Below, piece by piece: positions 26,059-36,051 of a stretch of DNA of 64,000 bases (position 1 is its first letter; each line of letters begins with the position of its first letter). The DNA comes from Methyloprofundus sp. (GTDB taxonomy: Bacteria > Pseudomonadota > Gammaproteobacteria > Methylococcales > Methylomonadaceae), in assembly GCA_016592635.1 (NCBI GenBank), contig AP023240.1, forward strand, positions 2,025,630 to 2,089,629. The letters run 5' to 3'. Under the pieces are notes generated by a model. It saw only the letters and a program-made list of their open reading frames with translations. It made no database searches and was not told the DNA's origin. The position numbers and the translations under genes are program-made.

Positions 26059-26736
26059 TTAAAATTCTTCAGTGGTTATTATAATCAACTGTACTGCAGT
26101 AGTTGCAGTAAAATCTAAATCTATACCTCGTACTAAGTCACCTTCTTGCACAGTTTGTCCGTTTAGCTCACCACTGCCTAAGCATAAATACGCCATAAAC
26201 TCACCAGTCTTGCTAAGGTGTTGTTTATTACTCAGTAAAGCAACATCCATAATAGTGTGACTATCCAGGGTCTGCTCCTGATCTTTAGCACCGCCATAAA
26301 CGCGTATAGCTTTTCCAGGTTCAAGGTCGTAGAATTTATAATTGGCTGGTTCTCCCGCTATTTCAGGTAATACCCACAGCTGAATCATACGGTTTTGTAC
26401 CGCACCTGGATTGACTTCATTATGTTTAAAGCCTTCACCACCAGCACGTTGCACCTGTACTTGGTTAGCCAGCATGGCTTGACCATGCTGTAATGAGCCT
26501 TCATGGTTAATACGCCCCTGCACCATTACCGAAATCACATCAATTTCTTTATGTGAGTGCATCCTAGTTTCACCATGTGGTAAAAATTGGGCATCGGCTA
26601 AATAAACAAAACTGCCTAGTCCATCCCAAGTATCATCACTGCCGCCCATTCGATGATCAACAACCAAGCGATGTTCCTGTAGGCTGGAGAAACCACCTAA
26701 TGGTAAGTCATCTCTATGCAATATAGTCATATTCAT
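26059..26736 (-). CDS. Pirin family bicupin protein
   Basis: 225 residues from the ATG at 26736; an AAGGA eight bases before it supports this start over the frame opening at 26763. The cupin core is visible: GLGSFVYLADAQFLPHGETRMHSHKEIDVISVMVQGRINHEGS (metal-binding His residues in MHSHKE and INHEG). Bacterial pirins can be quercetin dioxygenases or redox sensors binding iron. The C-terminal cupin is degenerate as usual. It precedes the FMN reductase in one transcription unit. Confidence 0.92.
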   Translation of the reverse strand: MNMTILHRDDLPLGGFSSLQEHRLVVDHRMGGSDDTWDGLGSFVYLADAQFLPHGETRMHSHKEIDVISVMVQGRINHEGSLQHGQAMLANQVQVQRAGGEGFKHNEVNPGAVQNRMIQLWVLPEIAGEPANYKFYDLEPGKAIRVYGGAKDQEQTLDSHTIMDVALLSNKQHLSKTGEFMAYLCLGSGELNGQTVQEGDLVRGIDLDFTATTAVQLIIITTEEF

Positions 26737-26814
26737 GATAAATGTCCTTGCTTGTAATAACACAGCTTCATCATGGGGGGCTAAGCTCTATTTTGTCAAC
26801 TCGCTAGTGTTCAA

Positions 26815-27489
26815 TTATAAAAAACGTAAATCTTTAATGTGCACACCTGAACTGCAATCATCAGCACATCGCTTAGGAGCAAATAAACAATGCTCTATGA
26901 TGTCGTTAGCATCAAATCCCAAATAAATATGGTTACTTTCTGCATCCTTTGTCGCAAGTATTGTGCGGCATTGCGCATATAACTCATCGATTGTTTTTAA
27001 AGCAGCACCTGCTTTGTTTTTCCCCAGTTCCTTAGAGTCAGTCTCAGCCCATTGGGCAGTTTCTTTTTTGTCTACATCCCAAGCATGATATTTTCGGCTG
27101 ATGATTATGCCATCATTAACAGTAATAGTCGTTTCACTACCAAAACCAACCCAGCTAACAAAGTGGCTACTATATTGATATGAATTTCCGTGTTTAATTT
27201 TTTGCTGCTCCCAAATAGAAAAACTATGCGCTAATTTTTCTTGATATACAGAATTGATAGGCTCACCACACATATTTTGACACGCCTCTAATGTTGCAAA
27301 AGGTACCACACCGCCACAGCCTCCCCAAGAAAATTGGGCGCAAGATGCAGATTTTTCATCAAAGTAATATTGACTAATATTTGCGCGACAACGCCCTGCT
27401 TCTGGCTTTAATGTGCAAGATGCTTTGCTTGCAGGTAACTGGCTACATGCTGAGAGCAAGAAAGCTAATATTATTAATTTATAGTTCAT
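26815..27489 (-). CDS. Kunitz/BPTI-domain lipoprotein with C-terminal DUF6174-like region
   Basis: 224 residues. A lipoprotein signal (LLSACSQ, Cys15) precedes a Kunitz-type domain at residues 25-74 with six cysteines (25, 34, 50, 58, 70, 74). Spacings are 8, 15, 7, 11, 3, against 8, 15, 7, 12, 3 in bovine pancreatic trypsin inhibitor. The residue after the second cysteine (P1) is Arg35, which would suit a trypsin-like protease. Residues 80-224 resemble the bacterial DUF6174 domain (a Trp-containing start, SYQYSSHF, TITVNDGIIIS, TIDELYAQC). Anchored in an envelope membrane. Kunitz domains are rare in bacteria. Confidence 0.85.
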   Translation of the reverse strand: MNYKLIILAFLLSACSQLPASKASCTLKPEAGRCRANISQYYFDEKSASCAQFSWGGCGGVVPFATLEACQNMCGEPINSVYQEKLAHSFSIWEQQKIKHGNSYQYSSHFVSWVGFGSETTITVNDGIIISRKYHAWDVDKKETAQWAETDSKELGKNKAGAALKTIDELYAQCRTILATKDAESNHIYLGFDANDIIEHCLFAPKRCADDCSSGVHIKDLRFL

Positions 27490-27594
27490 TTTAAATTCTA
27501 TTTAAGAGCAATGAGGCAAGTTCTATCATTCATAATAACGATGAATCGCCCTGTAAAATTCAAGTATCTTTGTTCTGGTCTAATAGAGCAGAAA

Positions 27595-28521
27595 TCAGAA
27601 CTTTATAGGCCTAGATATCTTTAGGACTTTTTTTCTCGATTCCTCATCAATCAATGTATTATTTGCGTAATTTTCAAGAATCTCATTGATTTCTTTTAAA
27701 TGAGGCATCAAAAGCTCTTTATCTTTTGCCTTAATATCATAGTGGTTTATCGTTCTTAGTAATTTTATCGAAGCACTATTTAAGCTTTGATTTTGCCTTG
27801 GAGTTGGATTGTCGTGAGGAGTTGCTAACCCTAATTTTTGCATGACTTCTTGCACCACATCACCTTCATATTTAAAGGCTGAAACATTGTTTTTACCAAA
27901 CAATGCTTGGCATTCGGTGACGAAGCCTTGATAGTTTAAATGTTGAGAAAACCATTCGATATTTAACATTTCAGCAAAGGATAAGTCTTTGCCATAACAC
28001 GGATTGCCTTCAACTTGTGGGTTACGAATACATTGTTTGTAATAGCTTTCAATAAACACGAGTGGTTCACGAAACCATACCCAAACTTCAATATCGAAGA
28101 GTTTACTCAGTTCAGATAAAATATTTTTTGATTCGTCAGGAAAATCCCACCAGTAATTATAAATGCCTTCAGATGACAGGATAATGGTGTGCGTATCTTT
28201 TTTAACTTGCGAGATTATGTTCTTAAAATTTTCTAGAAAGCTTTCCAAATTTGTTGTGACTAAATTCTTCTCAAACCATTGGTGTTTTGGTGCGTTGGAA
28301 TTTTGTAACTTATCAAGGTTATGTGGGTAAAGAATCCCTTTTCCTCTAAGCTTACGTTGTTTTTTATCTAGGTAGGTTTGTAAGCTCGTTGTGCCCGTTT
28401 TTGGTGTACCAGCATGGATGATTAGCTTTAATTTCTGCCCTTTAAGTTGCTCTAGTGGTTGCTCAAATGGTGTTAGTAGCTCAGCCAATTCCTTAGCAAA
28501 ATGAATTTTTGATTTTTCCAT
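27595..28521 (-). CDS. Sulfotransferase-like P-loop protein
   Basis: 308 residues. The PAPS 5'-phosphosulfate loop is visible at 37-48 (AGTPKTGTTSLQ), followed by ILSSEGIYNYWW and the 3'-phosphate site region VWVWFREPLVFIESYYKQCIRN with the conserved Arg and Ser. Predicted to be a cytoplasmic sulfotransferase acting on a carbohydrate or other acceptor, not further definable. The C-terminal third (NQSLNSASIKLLRTIN) matches that of bacterial sulfotransferases in polysaccharide loci. It stands alone; no polysaccharide genes are adjacent. Confidence 0.82.
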   Translation of the reverse strand: MEKSKIHFAKELAELLTPFEQPLEQLKGQKLKLIIHAGTPKTGTTSLQTYLDKKQRKLRGKGILYPHNLDKLQNSNAPKHQWFEKNLVTTNLESFLENFKNIISQVKKDTHTIILSSEGIYNYWWDFPDESKNILSELSKLFDIEVWVWFREPLVFIESYYKQCIRNPQVEGNPCYGKDLSFAEMLNIEWFSQHLNYQGFVTECQALFGKNNVSAFKYEGDVVQEVMQKLGLATPHDNPTPRQNQSLNSASIKLLRTINHYDIKAKDKELLMPHLKEINEILENYANNTLIDEESRKKVLKISRPIKF

Positions 28522-28568
28522 TTCAGTATATAAAAATAAGGTGAAACTAAATGGTTACTTTCGTAAAT

Positions 28569-28598
28569 CAAACTATGAATCTTTTAGTCCATAGTTTG
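28569..28598. repeat. Second copy of the CAAACTATGGA hairpin
   Basis: CAAACTATGAA (28569-28579) and TCCATAGTTTG (28588-28598) with the same loop TCTTTTAG; one position differs from 25229-25258. The match continues outward (TCGTAARTCA before and TTGATTT after). The two copies bracket a four-gene segment (reductase, pirin, Kunitz lipoprotein, sulfotransferase). Confidence 0.7.
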
Positions 28599-28756
28599 TT
28601 GATTTGAAAATTCAAAATAATACAATTTGAGTTGCTTTACAGTTTGTAAGCCCGCGTTATTACCTAATACACCATCATACACAAAATGACCTATTTTTAG
28701 TGTACCACCTATCAGCTCAAGTGACTTTTAATCAATAACTATCGTAATTCTGCACA

Positions 28757-30058
28757 TTATTCAACTACTTTATCAATTACCATCGTTAAAGTAAGACCTT
28801 TATGTACAGCCACTTTCTTTGCTGTAACATATAAATCTCCTTTTACTGCTCTAGGGCTACCTGATAAAGCAACACGTGCGGTAATTTCCACAAATTCTAC
28901 TGATGAGATTTTAGCGGTAGGCATCGCTGCTTTGGTATCATCCAAGACTATGGTAATAGGCAGGTCTTTTACTTGTAGTCGTTCAGCTGCTAATGGCATT
29001 GGCATTTTACCTTTGGCAAATACAAAGATACGCTCGGTAGGTTTTAGCTTTGCTTTAAAGGCAGGGCTAATATCTAATTTAATGGTGATACCAGCCGCCC
29101 CTGCTGTGGCTGTCGAAGTTTTACTAGGCTTATTGACTGGAGGAGCAAGTTCTCCCATTTTGCTACGGGCTTGCACAATAGCGGGTTCAATAAAGCGTTG
29201 TACTTGTGCTTTGCCACCTTTTATTTTAGCTTTTTCCCATGCTGCAATTGCTTCTGGGTAAGCTTGCTGTTGATATGCTTGTAAACCTTGTAAAATTAGT
29301 GCAGTCGGCTCTTCAGGATCCACTCTTAGTGCTTCTTCCATGGCTTGTTGCGCTTCAGGCACCATGGTTTCACCTGAAATTTGAAATAGAGTTTGCGCAT
29401 AAGCGGCTTTAACCGAGGCATATCCAGGCTTACCTACTCCGATAATATCAGCCATTTTTTTATACACTGCAGCTGCTTCAGAGTATTTTCCCATCGCATT
29501 GTAACTATTCGCTAACAAAAACCAGTTTTCTATATTTTCGGGGTCTTCTGTTAGCTTAGCTTGCAGAGCAACCACGGCTGTCGCGAAATCAGGTGCTTTA
29601 GCTTGTTGACCGACGGGACTAGTAGCTTGCTGTGCGGGTTGCCCTGCTGGCTCGCCAAGCGCTAAATATTGCTCATATTGTTCACTGGCACCAAGTGATT
29701 GATAGGTTAATAAGCTCCCTATGACCACGATACAAGTAATGCCGCCGATCACTAACCAATTCATGGAATTAGCTTTAGTAATTTGTTTATTTTCAGGAGC
29801 CTCTTCAATGCTGACATCACCTAATAGCGTTTTCTCTAATTCAGTTTTTAACTGTAGAAAAGCGGGCTTATCCAAGTTACCTTGCTGTTGTTCATGTTCT
29901 AGTTCTGCCAAGCGTTCTTGAAAGATATTTATATTTTCTTGCTTTTGCGAAACTACAGGGTGACTCTTATTACTGCCTTTAAAAGCGGCTAAGGGCCATA
30001 GTATGACAAAAGCTGCTAGCAATAACATCGCAGCAAACACAATCCATAGGGTCATCAT
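28757..30058 (-). CDS. ccmI: Cytochrome c biogenesis protein CcmI
   Basis: 433 residues: two N-terminal transmembrane helices (about 3-24 and 98-118), a heptad region between them (QENINIFQERLAELEHEQQQG), then TPR repeats (NIENWFLLANSYNAMGKYSEAAAVYKK, EPTALILQGLQAYQQQAYPEAIAAWEK) and a C-terminal beta-rich domain (IFVFAKGKMPMPLAAERL). CcmI presents apocytochrome to the CcmF/CcmH haem lyase. Last gene of the ccm cluster; starts inside the ccmH stop (overlap 4 bases). Confidence 0.93.
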   Translation of the reverse strand: MMTLWIVFAAMLLLAAFVILWPLAAFKGSNKSHPVVSQKQENINIFQERLAELEHEQQQGNLDKPAFLQLKTELEKTLLGDVSIEEAPENKQITKANSMNWLVIGGITCIVVIGSLLTYQSLGASEQYEQYLALGEPAGQPAQQATSPVGQQAKAPDFATAVVALQAKLTEDPENIENWFLLANSYNAMGKYSEAAAVYKKMADIIGVGKPGYASVKAAYAQTLFQISGETMVPEAQQAMEEALRVDPEEPTALILQGLQAYQQQAYPEAIAAWEKAKIKGGKAQVQRFIEPAIVQARSKMGELAPPVNKPSKTSTATAGAAGITIKLDISPAFKAKLKPTERIFVFAKGKMPMPLAAERLQVKDLPITIVLDDTKAAMPTAKISSVEFVEITARVALSGSPRAVKGDLYVTAKKVAVHKGLTLTMVIDKVVE

Positions 30059-30546
30059 GATTTTTTACTCTTCTTAGTTTTCAGCAAAGCGTCCAATTGC
30101 TTTGTTTCAGTAGCAGAAAGCGCAACACTATTCTGCTCAGTATTTTGTTTACTTTTATTACGCCCACGAATAATTCCAAAAATGACAATTAACCCCAATA
30201 TTAAAAAGATCGCAGGACCATACCAAAGTAAATAAGTTTGTGGTTTAACGCGCGGTTCATATAAAACAAAATCACCATAACGGGCAACCATATAATCGAC
30301 AATTTCAGGGTTGCTCTTATCAGCCAATAACATTTGTTGTATTTTAGTACGCAAATCTTTGGCAATTTCAGCGTTAGAGTCTGCTAAATTCTGATTTTGA
30401 CATTTTGGGCAACGTAATTCATAAGCCAACTCTTGAAAGCGCTTTTCCTTTTCAGGGTCTTCAAATTGATAAACATCAATGGCTGCTGATAACATAAAAC
30501 TACTTAGCAACAGCAATAAGCTGATAGTTGTTTTAATTTTTAACAC
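30055..30546 (-). CDS. ccmH: Cytochrome c biogenesis thiol protein CcmH
   Basis: 163 residues with signal peptide/anchor, the LRCPKC redox motif (Cys46, Cys49) followed by QNQNLADSNAEIAKDLR, and a C-terminal membrane helix (about 107-127). Part of the haem lyase that keeps the apocytochrome CXXCH thiols reduced. Short form (CcmL type), with the TPR part encoded separately by ccmI. Overlaps ccmG by 14 bases. Confidence 0.96.
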   Translation of the reverse strand: MLKIKTTISLLLLLSSFMLSAAIDVYQFEDPEKEKRFQELAYELRCPKCQNQNLADSNAEIAKDLRTKIQQMLLADKSNPEIVDYMVARYGDFVLYEPRVKPQTYLLWYGPAIFLILGLIVIFGIIRGRNKSKQNTEQNSVALSATETKQLDALLKTKKSKKS

Positions 30547-31069
30547 TATCCCATCCTTTTATTATGTCTTGTAGTTCCATCCAAGCTTGTTGAGTTAACA
30601 CGCCGACGTGGCGATGGCGAATAACACCTTGTGCATCCAATAAATAAGTTTCAGGGGCTCCATACACACCTAAATCAAGCCCTAACATACCATCGTCATC
30701 AAAAATATTAAATTGGTACGGGTTGCCTAACTGCTGTAACCAACGCACTGCACCCGCGCGATCATCTTTATAATTTAAGCCAATAATGGGGATATTGCTG
30801 GTTTCTGCAATAGCCAGTAATTGCTCATGTTCCTGTCGACAAGAGGGACACCAAGTTGCCCACACATTAACCAATACAGGTTGGCCAATAAAATCTTTCT
30901 TGGTTAAAGTCCGTTCTGGTGTTTGTAGAGCCGATAAAGAAAACTCGGGAAAAGGCTTATTCAATAATGCCGAAGGTAACTCCCTTGGGTCAATACTTAA
31001 GCCTTTCCATAAAAATCCACCTAAAATAATAAATAAGAGCAGAGGAATAAATAACAGTAATCTAGGCAT
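30533..31069 (-). CDS. ccmG: Thiol:disulfide interchange protein CcmG (DsbE)
   Basis: 178 residues; an N-terminal membrane anchor (4-22) and a thioredoxin fold with WCPSC (Cys74, Cys77) in NVWATWCPSCRQEHEQLL and the cis-Pro region YGAPETYLLDAQG. It is a periplasmic reductant for the apocytochrome thiols. The start overlaps the ccmF stop by 8 bases. Confidence 0.96.
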   Translation of the reverse strand: MPRLLLFIPLLLFIILGGFLWKGLSIDPRELPSALLNKPFPEFSLSALQTPERTLTKKDFIGQPVLVNVWATWCPSCRQEHEQLLAIAETSNIPIIGLNYKDDRAGAVRWLQQLGNPYQFNIFDDDGMLGLDLGVYGAPETYLLDAQGVIRHRHVGVLTQQAWMELQDIIKGWDSVKN

Positions 31070-33023
31070 TAACCGACTCCTGTTTGCTACTGCTTTTACG
31101 GTAACGTTTATCTGTTACAGTTAATAAACCACCTAAAGCCATTAAAATACCGCCTAACCATAGCCAACGTACATAAGGCTTATAATGTACTCGTACTGCC
31201 CATGCCTCTCCGTTATTTAACGGTTCTCCCAAGGCAACATACAAATCTCTAAACAAGCCTGCATCTATATCTGCTTCAGTCATCATATTACGCTTAACAT
31301 TGTAACGGCGCTTTTCAGGATGCAAAATGACGACAGGCTCACCATCCTCAGTGACTTCAATAATTGCTTGGTCAGCCATATAGTTGGGACCTTTGACAAT
31401 ATGAGTACCTTGAAAAGTAAATTGATAACCTGCCAATTCGACACTATCTCCTTTCGCCATACGCATATCACGCTCTTCACTATAAGTGGATACCAAGGTA
31501 ATCCCAATTGCAGTCACTGCAACGCCAATATGTGCCAACATCATGCCGTAATAACTCATAGAAAGCTGCGATAACTTATTACTTATTGAACTTGCATTAC
31601 GAAATTTACCTATAAATTCTCTGGCTACAGTACTGATCACCCATAAACTGACACTAATACCAAGAAATACGCGTATCTCAAAACCTGTACCATATACAAA
31701 TGGAAAAATTAAGCCAATCAACAAACTGATGACAGCGGGCAACCATAAAGTTTTCAACATGGATTCACTGGATGTTTCCCGCCAGCGTACCGCAATTGAA
31801 ATCCCCATAGCAACAGCCATTGTGCCCATAATTGGTACAAATACCGCATTAAAATACGGAGGACCTACCGAAATTTTTCCCTGACCTAAAGCATCGATCA
31901 ATAACGGATATAAAGTACCCAGCAAGACAGTCACAGCCATCACCGTTAGAAATACATTGTTAATCAGTAGTACGACTTCCCGAGACAACCATGAAAAGCT
32001 GGATTCACTTTTTACATTAGGAGCTTTTAAAGCATATAGGGTCAACGAGCCGCCCATAGTGATTGCTAATAACATTAAGATGAAGAAGCCACGCTCTGGA
32101 TCACTGGCAAAGGCATGTACCGAGGTTAATACTCCTGAACGTACTAAAAATGTCCCTAGCAGACTTAAAGAAAAGGCAAAAATGGCTAATAACAAAGTCC
32201 AACTTTTAAACACACCACGCTTTTCAGTGACAGCAAGAGAATGCACGAGCGCAGTTCCCACCAACCATGGCATCAATGAAGCATTTTCAACCGGATCCCA
32301 AAACCACCAGCCGCCCCAACCTAGTTCATAGTATGCCCACCAACTACCTAAAGTAATACCTAAGCCCAAGAATGCCCAAGCAACATTAGTCCATGGCCTG
32401 GACCAGCGTGCCCATGCGGCATCCATACGGCCTGACAATAATGCGGCAATAGCAAAAGCAAAAGCCACTGAAAACCCTACATAGCCCATATACAACATCG
32501 GTGGATGCACAATTAAGCCAAAATCTTGTAATAAAGGGTTTAAATCTGCACCATCCGCAGGATGCCGTGGTAAATAACGCGCAAATGGACTGGAAGTAAT
32601 TAATAGAAATGAAATAAAACCGGTTGCAACCATGCCCATCACTGATAAAACTCGGGCCAACATATCCAATGGCAGTGCTTTGCTAAAACGACTGACAGCA
32701 AAAGTCCAGCCACATAAGATCAAAGCCCATAGTAATAAAGAGCCTTCATGCCCTCCCCAAATAGCACTCAACTTAAACTGAATTGGCATCTGACTATTAG
32801 AGTGCTGTGCCACATAAACAACCGAGAAATCATCTTGGGCAAAAGCATAGCCTAAACAAATAAAACTAATAATGATAAATACAAACTGCCCCATTGCTAA
32901 TGGCTTGGCAAAACTCATCCACATCTCATTACGAGTTGATGCGCCATACATGGGCACCGCCGCCAGCACTACGGATAAAAACAATGCAATAATTAAGGCA
33001 AATTCACCTATTTCAGGTATCAT
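31062..33023 (-). CDS. ccmF: Haem lyase subunit CcmF
   Basis: 653 residues, around 15 membrane helices. The WWD motif is present ([25 protein letters not shown], key residues Trp-Gly-Gly-Trp-Trp-Phe-Trp-Asp-Pro), with histidines in conserved loops ([12 protein letters not shown] and others). CcmF receives haem from CcmE and attaches it to apocytochrome. It overlaps ccmE and ccmG by a few bases. Confidence 0.97.
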   Translation of the reverse strand: MIPEIGEFALIIALFLSVVLAAVPMYGASTRNEMWMSFAKPLAMGQFVFIIISFICLGYAFAQDDFSVVYVAQHSNSQMPIQFKLSAIWGGHEGSLLLWALILCGWTFAVSRFSKALPLDMLARVLSVMGMVATGFISFLLITSSPFARYLPRHPADGADLNPLLQDFGLIVHPPMLYMGYVGFSVAFAFAIAALLSGRMDAAWARWSRPWTNVAWAFLGLGITLGSWWAYYELGWGGWWFWDPVENASLMPWLVGTALVHSLAVTEKRGVFKSWTLLLAIFAFSLSLLGTFLVRSGVLTSVHAFASDPERGFFILMLLAITMGGSLTLYALKAPNVKSESSFSWLSREVVLLINNVFLTVMAVTVLLGTLYPLLIDALGQGKISVGPPYFNAVFVPIMGTMAVAMGISIAVRWRETSSESMLKTLWLPAVISLLIGLIFPFVYGTGFEIRVFLGISVSLWVISTVAREFIGKFRNASSISNKLSQLSMSYYGMMLAHIGVAVTAIGITLVSTYSEERDMRMAKGDSVELAGYQFTFQGTHIVKGPNYMADQAIIEVTEDGEPVVILHPEKRRYNVKRNMMTEADIDAGLFRDLYVALGEPLNNGEAWAVRVHYKPYVRWLWLGGILMALGGLLTVTDKRYRKSSSKQESVNA

Positions 33024-33457
33024 TTCGCAGCCTCCTGCTTTTGTTGCATAGATTCAGCAATTTCAGGCGGCATGTAGTTTTCATCATGTTTGGCTAGTAC
33101 TTCATCTGCCTGAAAAACACCATTAGCATCCATCTTACCTTGCGCAATAATCCCCTGTCCTTCACGAAATAAATCCGGCAATATCCCTGTAAATTCTACG
33201 GTAACCTGATGCTCATAATCCGTTAAGGCAAATTGCACTTTCAATGAGTCGGTAGATCTTTTTACACTGCCATCAACAACCATACCACCCGCTCGAATTC
33301 GAGCACCAACAGGTGCTTCACCTTTGGCTATTTGGCTAGTTGAATAAAATAAATTGATATTTTCACTCAGTGAAAACATGACTAAACCGACAATTAAAGC
33401 CGTTCCAAAAACTAAGCCTAAAATAATGGTTAATCTCTTTTGTCTTTTTGGGGTCAT
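33020..33457 (-). CDS. ccmE: Haem chaperone CcmE
   Basis: 145 residues: a membrane anchor (9-29), an OB-fold ([18 protein letters not shown]) and the haem-binding [11 protein letters not shown] motif with His124 and Tyr128, the residue set of covalent haem binding. Carries haem in the periplasm from CcmABCD to CcmF. Overlaps ccmD and ccmF by 4 bases each. Confidence 0.97.
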   Translation of the reverse strand: MTPKRQKRLTIILGLVFGTALIVGLVMFSLSENINLFYSTSQIAKGEAPVGARIRAGGMVVDGSVKRSTDSLKVQFALTDYEHQVTVEFTGILPDLFREGQGIIAQGKMDANGVFQADEVLAKHDENYMPPEIAESMQQKQEAAK

Positions 33458-33636
33458 ACTGTTCCCTGTTCACGTCTTAATCGACGTTTTGCATTAATAA
33501 AAAACTGTCTTTTGAGCAGATAAGCTGACACGATATTATAAAAAAATATCACTAGCGCTATGCCATAACTTAGCCACACATAAAGTCCATGTGTCCCCAT
33601 TTGTAAAAAATCAGCAAATGATGTAAAACTTCCCAT
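33454..33636 (-). CDS. ccmD: Haem exporter protein CcmD
   Basis: 60 residues, one transmembrane helix (about 15-43) followed by a basic C-terminus ([17 protein letters not shown]), as usual for CcmD. It stabilises CcmC-CcmE interaction. Sequence conservation is low in the family, so the call rests on size, topology and place between ccmC and ccmE. Confidence 0.9.
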   Translation of the reverse strand: MGSFTSFADFLQMGTHGLYVWLSYGIALVIFFYNIVSAYLLKRQFFINAKRRLRREQGTV

Positions 33637-33718
33637 TTTTAAAACCTTTTGTAATCTATGAAGATAATTTCCCTATTTAGTTCTGTGCTTGATATAACAA
33701 AAGCAAGGGAACTAGAAA

Positions 33719-34468
33719 TTAATAATTTTCAATAACCTTTTTTACCCAATCGCTGCGTTTTTCACGCTCTAAAACCTCAATGCGCGCACGACTCATTAAT
33801 ACCACCGCAAAAAAACAATAAAAGCCCAGCACCATCACTAATAGTGGCATCCACATTTCAGGTGGCATTGCCGGTTTTTCCGTCACCGTAAAGGTGGCTG
33901 GTTGATGCAAAGTGTTCCACCACTCCACTGAATATTTAATAATAGGGATATTCACCAAACCTACCAAAGATAAAATGGCAGTCGCTTTATCTGAACTGGC
34001 TTTATTTTCAAAGGCTGAATTTAACGCAATCACACCAATATATAAAAATAACAAGACCAGCATTGCAGTTAAACGCGCATCCCAAACCCACCATGCCCCC
34101 CAAGTTGGCTTACCCCAAATAGCACCTGTTGCCAAAGACATCACCGCGATAGAGGCTCCAATAGGTGCGCAAGCTCCAGCCACCACGTGCGCAATTTTCA
34201 TTTTCCAAATTAAACCAACTGCTCCTGCAATCGCCATCATCATATAGCATGACTGCGCCAAAATAGATGAGGGCACATGTATATAAATGATACGAAAACT
34301 ATTACCTTGCTGATAATCAGCTGGTGCAAAAACCAAACCCCAAACGGTGCCGGTAACTAATAAAAGAATGGCAGCAATTGCAAACCAAGGGAGTAACATA
34401 CCAGTAATATCATAAAACCATCGTGGTGAGGCTAATTGATAAAACCATCTTGGCATTTTTATTTTCAT
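33719..34468 (-). CDS. ccmC: Haem exporter protein CcmC
   Basis: 249 residues with six helices and the WWD signature GKPTWGAWWVWDARLTAMLVLLFLY; conserved His residues in IHVPSS and TLHQPATF. Binds haem and delivers it to CcmE. Separated from ccmD by an 82-base spacer, the longest gap in this cluster, in which I see no further gene. Confidence 0.97.
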   Translation of the reverse strand: MKIKMPRWFYQLASPRWFYDITGMLLPWFAIAAILLLVTGTVWGLVFAPADYQQGNSFRIIYIHVPSSILAQSCYMMMAIAGAVGLIWKMKIAHVVAGACAPIGASIAVMSLATGAIWGKPTWGAWWVWDARLTAMLVLLFLYIGVIALNSAFENKASSDKATAILSLVGLVNIPIIKYSVEWWNTLHQPATFTVTEKPAMPPEMWMPLLVMVLGFYCFFAVVLMSRARIEVLEREKRSDWVKKVIENY

Positions 34469-34494
34469 CTATGATAATCCTTAAGAAAATTTTC

Positions 34495-35163
34495 CTAACT
34501 ACGAACACTAATTTTTAGCGCTGCCGATATGGCAAAGGGAGCGAGCATTAAGCTCAATACTAATATGGCTGCTAATAGAGCCAAATAACCTTGGATGGGG
34601 AGCCCCATTGCTCCCGCTTGGACGGTTCCAGCGCCAAATATCAACACAGGAATATATAAAGGCAATACCAATAAAGAGATTAACACCCCGCCTTTTCTTA
34701 GCGCGACCGTCAATGCAGCACCAATGGCTCCCATCAGGCTCAAGGTGGGTGTACCTAATAATAGACTGACAATCAACGCAAAATAACCTTGCTCTGGTAG
34801 AAAAAACATCATCGCAACGAGTGGTGAAATAATGGCTAAACAGAAACCGCTCACCAGCCAATGGGTCAATACTTTCGCTAAAACTAAAGTTAATAATGAT
34901 TCAGAGCTTACCAACATTTGCTCTAAAGAACCATCTTCATAATCCGTTCGAAAAATACCATCTACCGATAATAAACAAGCTAGCAAGGCAGCAACCCAGA
35001 TAACACCTGGTGCAACTTCTGATAGAAAAGTCGGATCAGGGCTGACACCTAAAGGAAACAAAACGGCGACCATTAGAAAAAAAGCCAGAGGATTGATAAT
35101 GTCGTTACGGTGGCGAAAAACAAGTAATAAATCACGCTTTAAAGCAGCAAGTAAAAAACTCAT
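34495..35163 (-). CDS. ccmB: Haem exporter protein CcmB
   Basis: 222 residues, six hydrophobic helices, with family stretches FRTDYEDGSLEQMLVSSESL and LVLPLYIPVLIFGAG. Membrane subunit of the CcmAB ATPase, which releases holo-CcmE. Overlaps ccmA by 4 bases. Confidence 0.96.
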   Translation of the reverse strand: MSFLLAALKRDLLLVFRHRNDIINPLAFFLMVAVLFPLGVSPDPTFLSEVAPGVIWVAALLACLLSVDGIFRTDYEDGSLEQMLVSSESLLTLVLAKVLTHWLVSGFCLAIISPLVAMMFFLPEQGYFALIVSLLLGTPTLSLMGAIGAALTVALRKGGVLISLLVLPLYIPVLIFGAGTVQAGAMGLPIQGYLALLAAILVLSLMLAPFAISAALKISVRS

Positions 35164-35789
35164 GTGACTGCAACCTCATCCAAATTAATCGGACGTACTG
35201 TTTTTCCGGGAATAGCGAGGTCGTGATGGGTCGTCAGGATGACAGAGCCGCCTTCGTGTACATGATTAGCAATCAAAGCCTCTTTCTCACGCACGCCTTT
35301 TTTATCTAAAGCCGTAAATGGCTCATCTAAAATCCATAATGGGGCATTGCTTAAATATAAACGTGCCAAGCCGACTCGTCGCTGCTGCCCAGCCGAAAGG
35401 CTATGGCAAGGAACATCTTCGAAGCCAAACAAACCGACCTGTTGTAATGCTTCCATAATAGAGCATTTATTCAATCCTTTATCCAACTGTATCATCCATC
35501 GTAAATTTTCTTCAGGGGTTAATGCACCCTTTACACCCGCTAAGTGCCCCACATACAGCATTGCTTGATAATATTCGTCTCTTACATCATCTAAAGCACT
35601 ACCTTGCCAAAATATGTCTCCGGTATATGCGTCAGATAGCCCACACAAAATACGTAATAAGGTTGTTTTACCACTCCCATTTTGACCAATAATCTGCACG
35701 ACTTCAGCCATATTAATTTGCAATGTAAAATTTGCAAATAATACTCGTTCATCGCGTTCGCAAAATAATTTTTTTACTTCAAGTGTCAT
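35160..35789 (-). CDS. ccmA: Haem exporter ATP-binding subunit CcmA
   Basis: 209 residues: Walker A GQNGSGKTT (35-43), ABC signature HSLSAGQQRRVGLARL, Walker B LWILDEPFTALDKKG and switch His in VILTTHHDL. First gene of the ccm unit on the minus strand; its promoter should be in the 263-base spacer before manC. Confidence 0.97.
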   Translation of the reverse strand: MTLEVKKLFCERDERVLFANFTLQINMAEVVQIIGQNGSGKTTLLRILCGLSDAYTGDIFWQGSALDDVRDEYYQAMLYVGHLAGVKGALTPEENLRWMIQLDKGLNKCSIMEALQQVGLFGFEDVPCHSLSAGQQRRVGLARLYLSNAPLWILDEPFTALDKKGVREKEALIANHVHEGGSVILTTHHDLAIPGKTVRPINLDEVAVT

Positions 35790-35866
35790 AGACAGTTTTG
35801 TGTCCCTTCAGATATTAAAGAACACGACAAATCACAATTCATTAATATATCACAATTTTCTAATTA

Positions 35867-35912
35867 AAGCCTTAGGAGCGAGAGCTTTATATGCCACTCG
35901 CCCCTTAAGGCT
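35867..35912. terminator. Imperfect hairpin between manC and ccmA, possible terminator
   Basis: GCCTTAGGAGCGAG (35870-35883) against CTCGCCCCTTAAGGC (35897-35911) form a mostly paired stem of about 13 pairs. Minus-strand sequence after it is T-rich (TTTAATTAG), which would fit termination of manC upstream of ccmA, though weakly. Confidence 0.4.
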
Positions 35913-36051
35913 AAACTCTAACCTCATAGAAAAATAAGTAGAAAAAAAGAATTTTATTACTTATGCTAAGAATCCTTTCAACACCTACTAATTTACCCAA
36001 ATGCTACTTTCTTCATATATTCTGTGTATACAGCTATGAAGTAATTAAATA

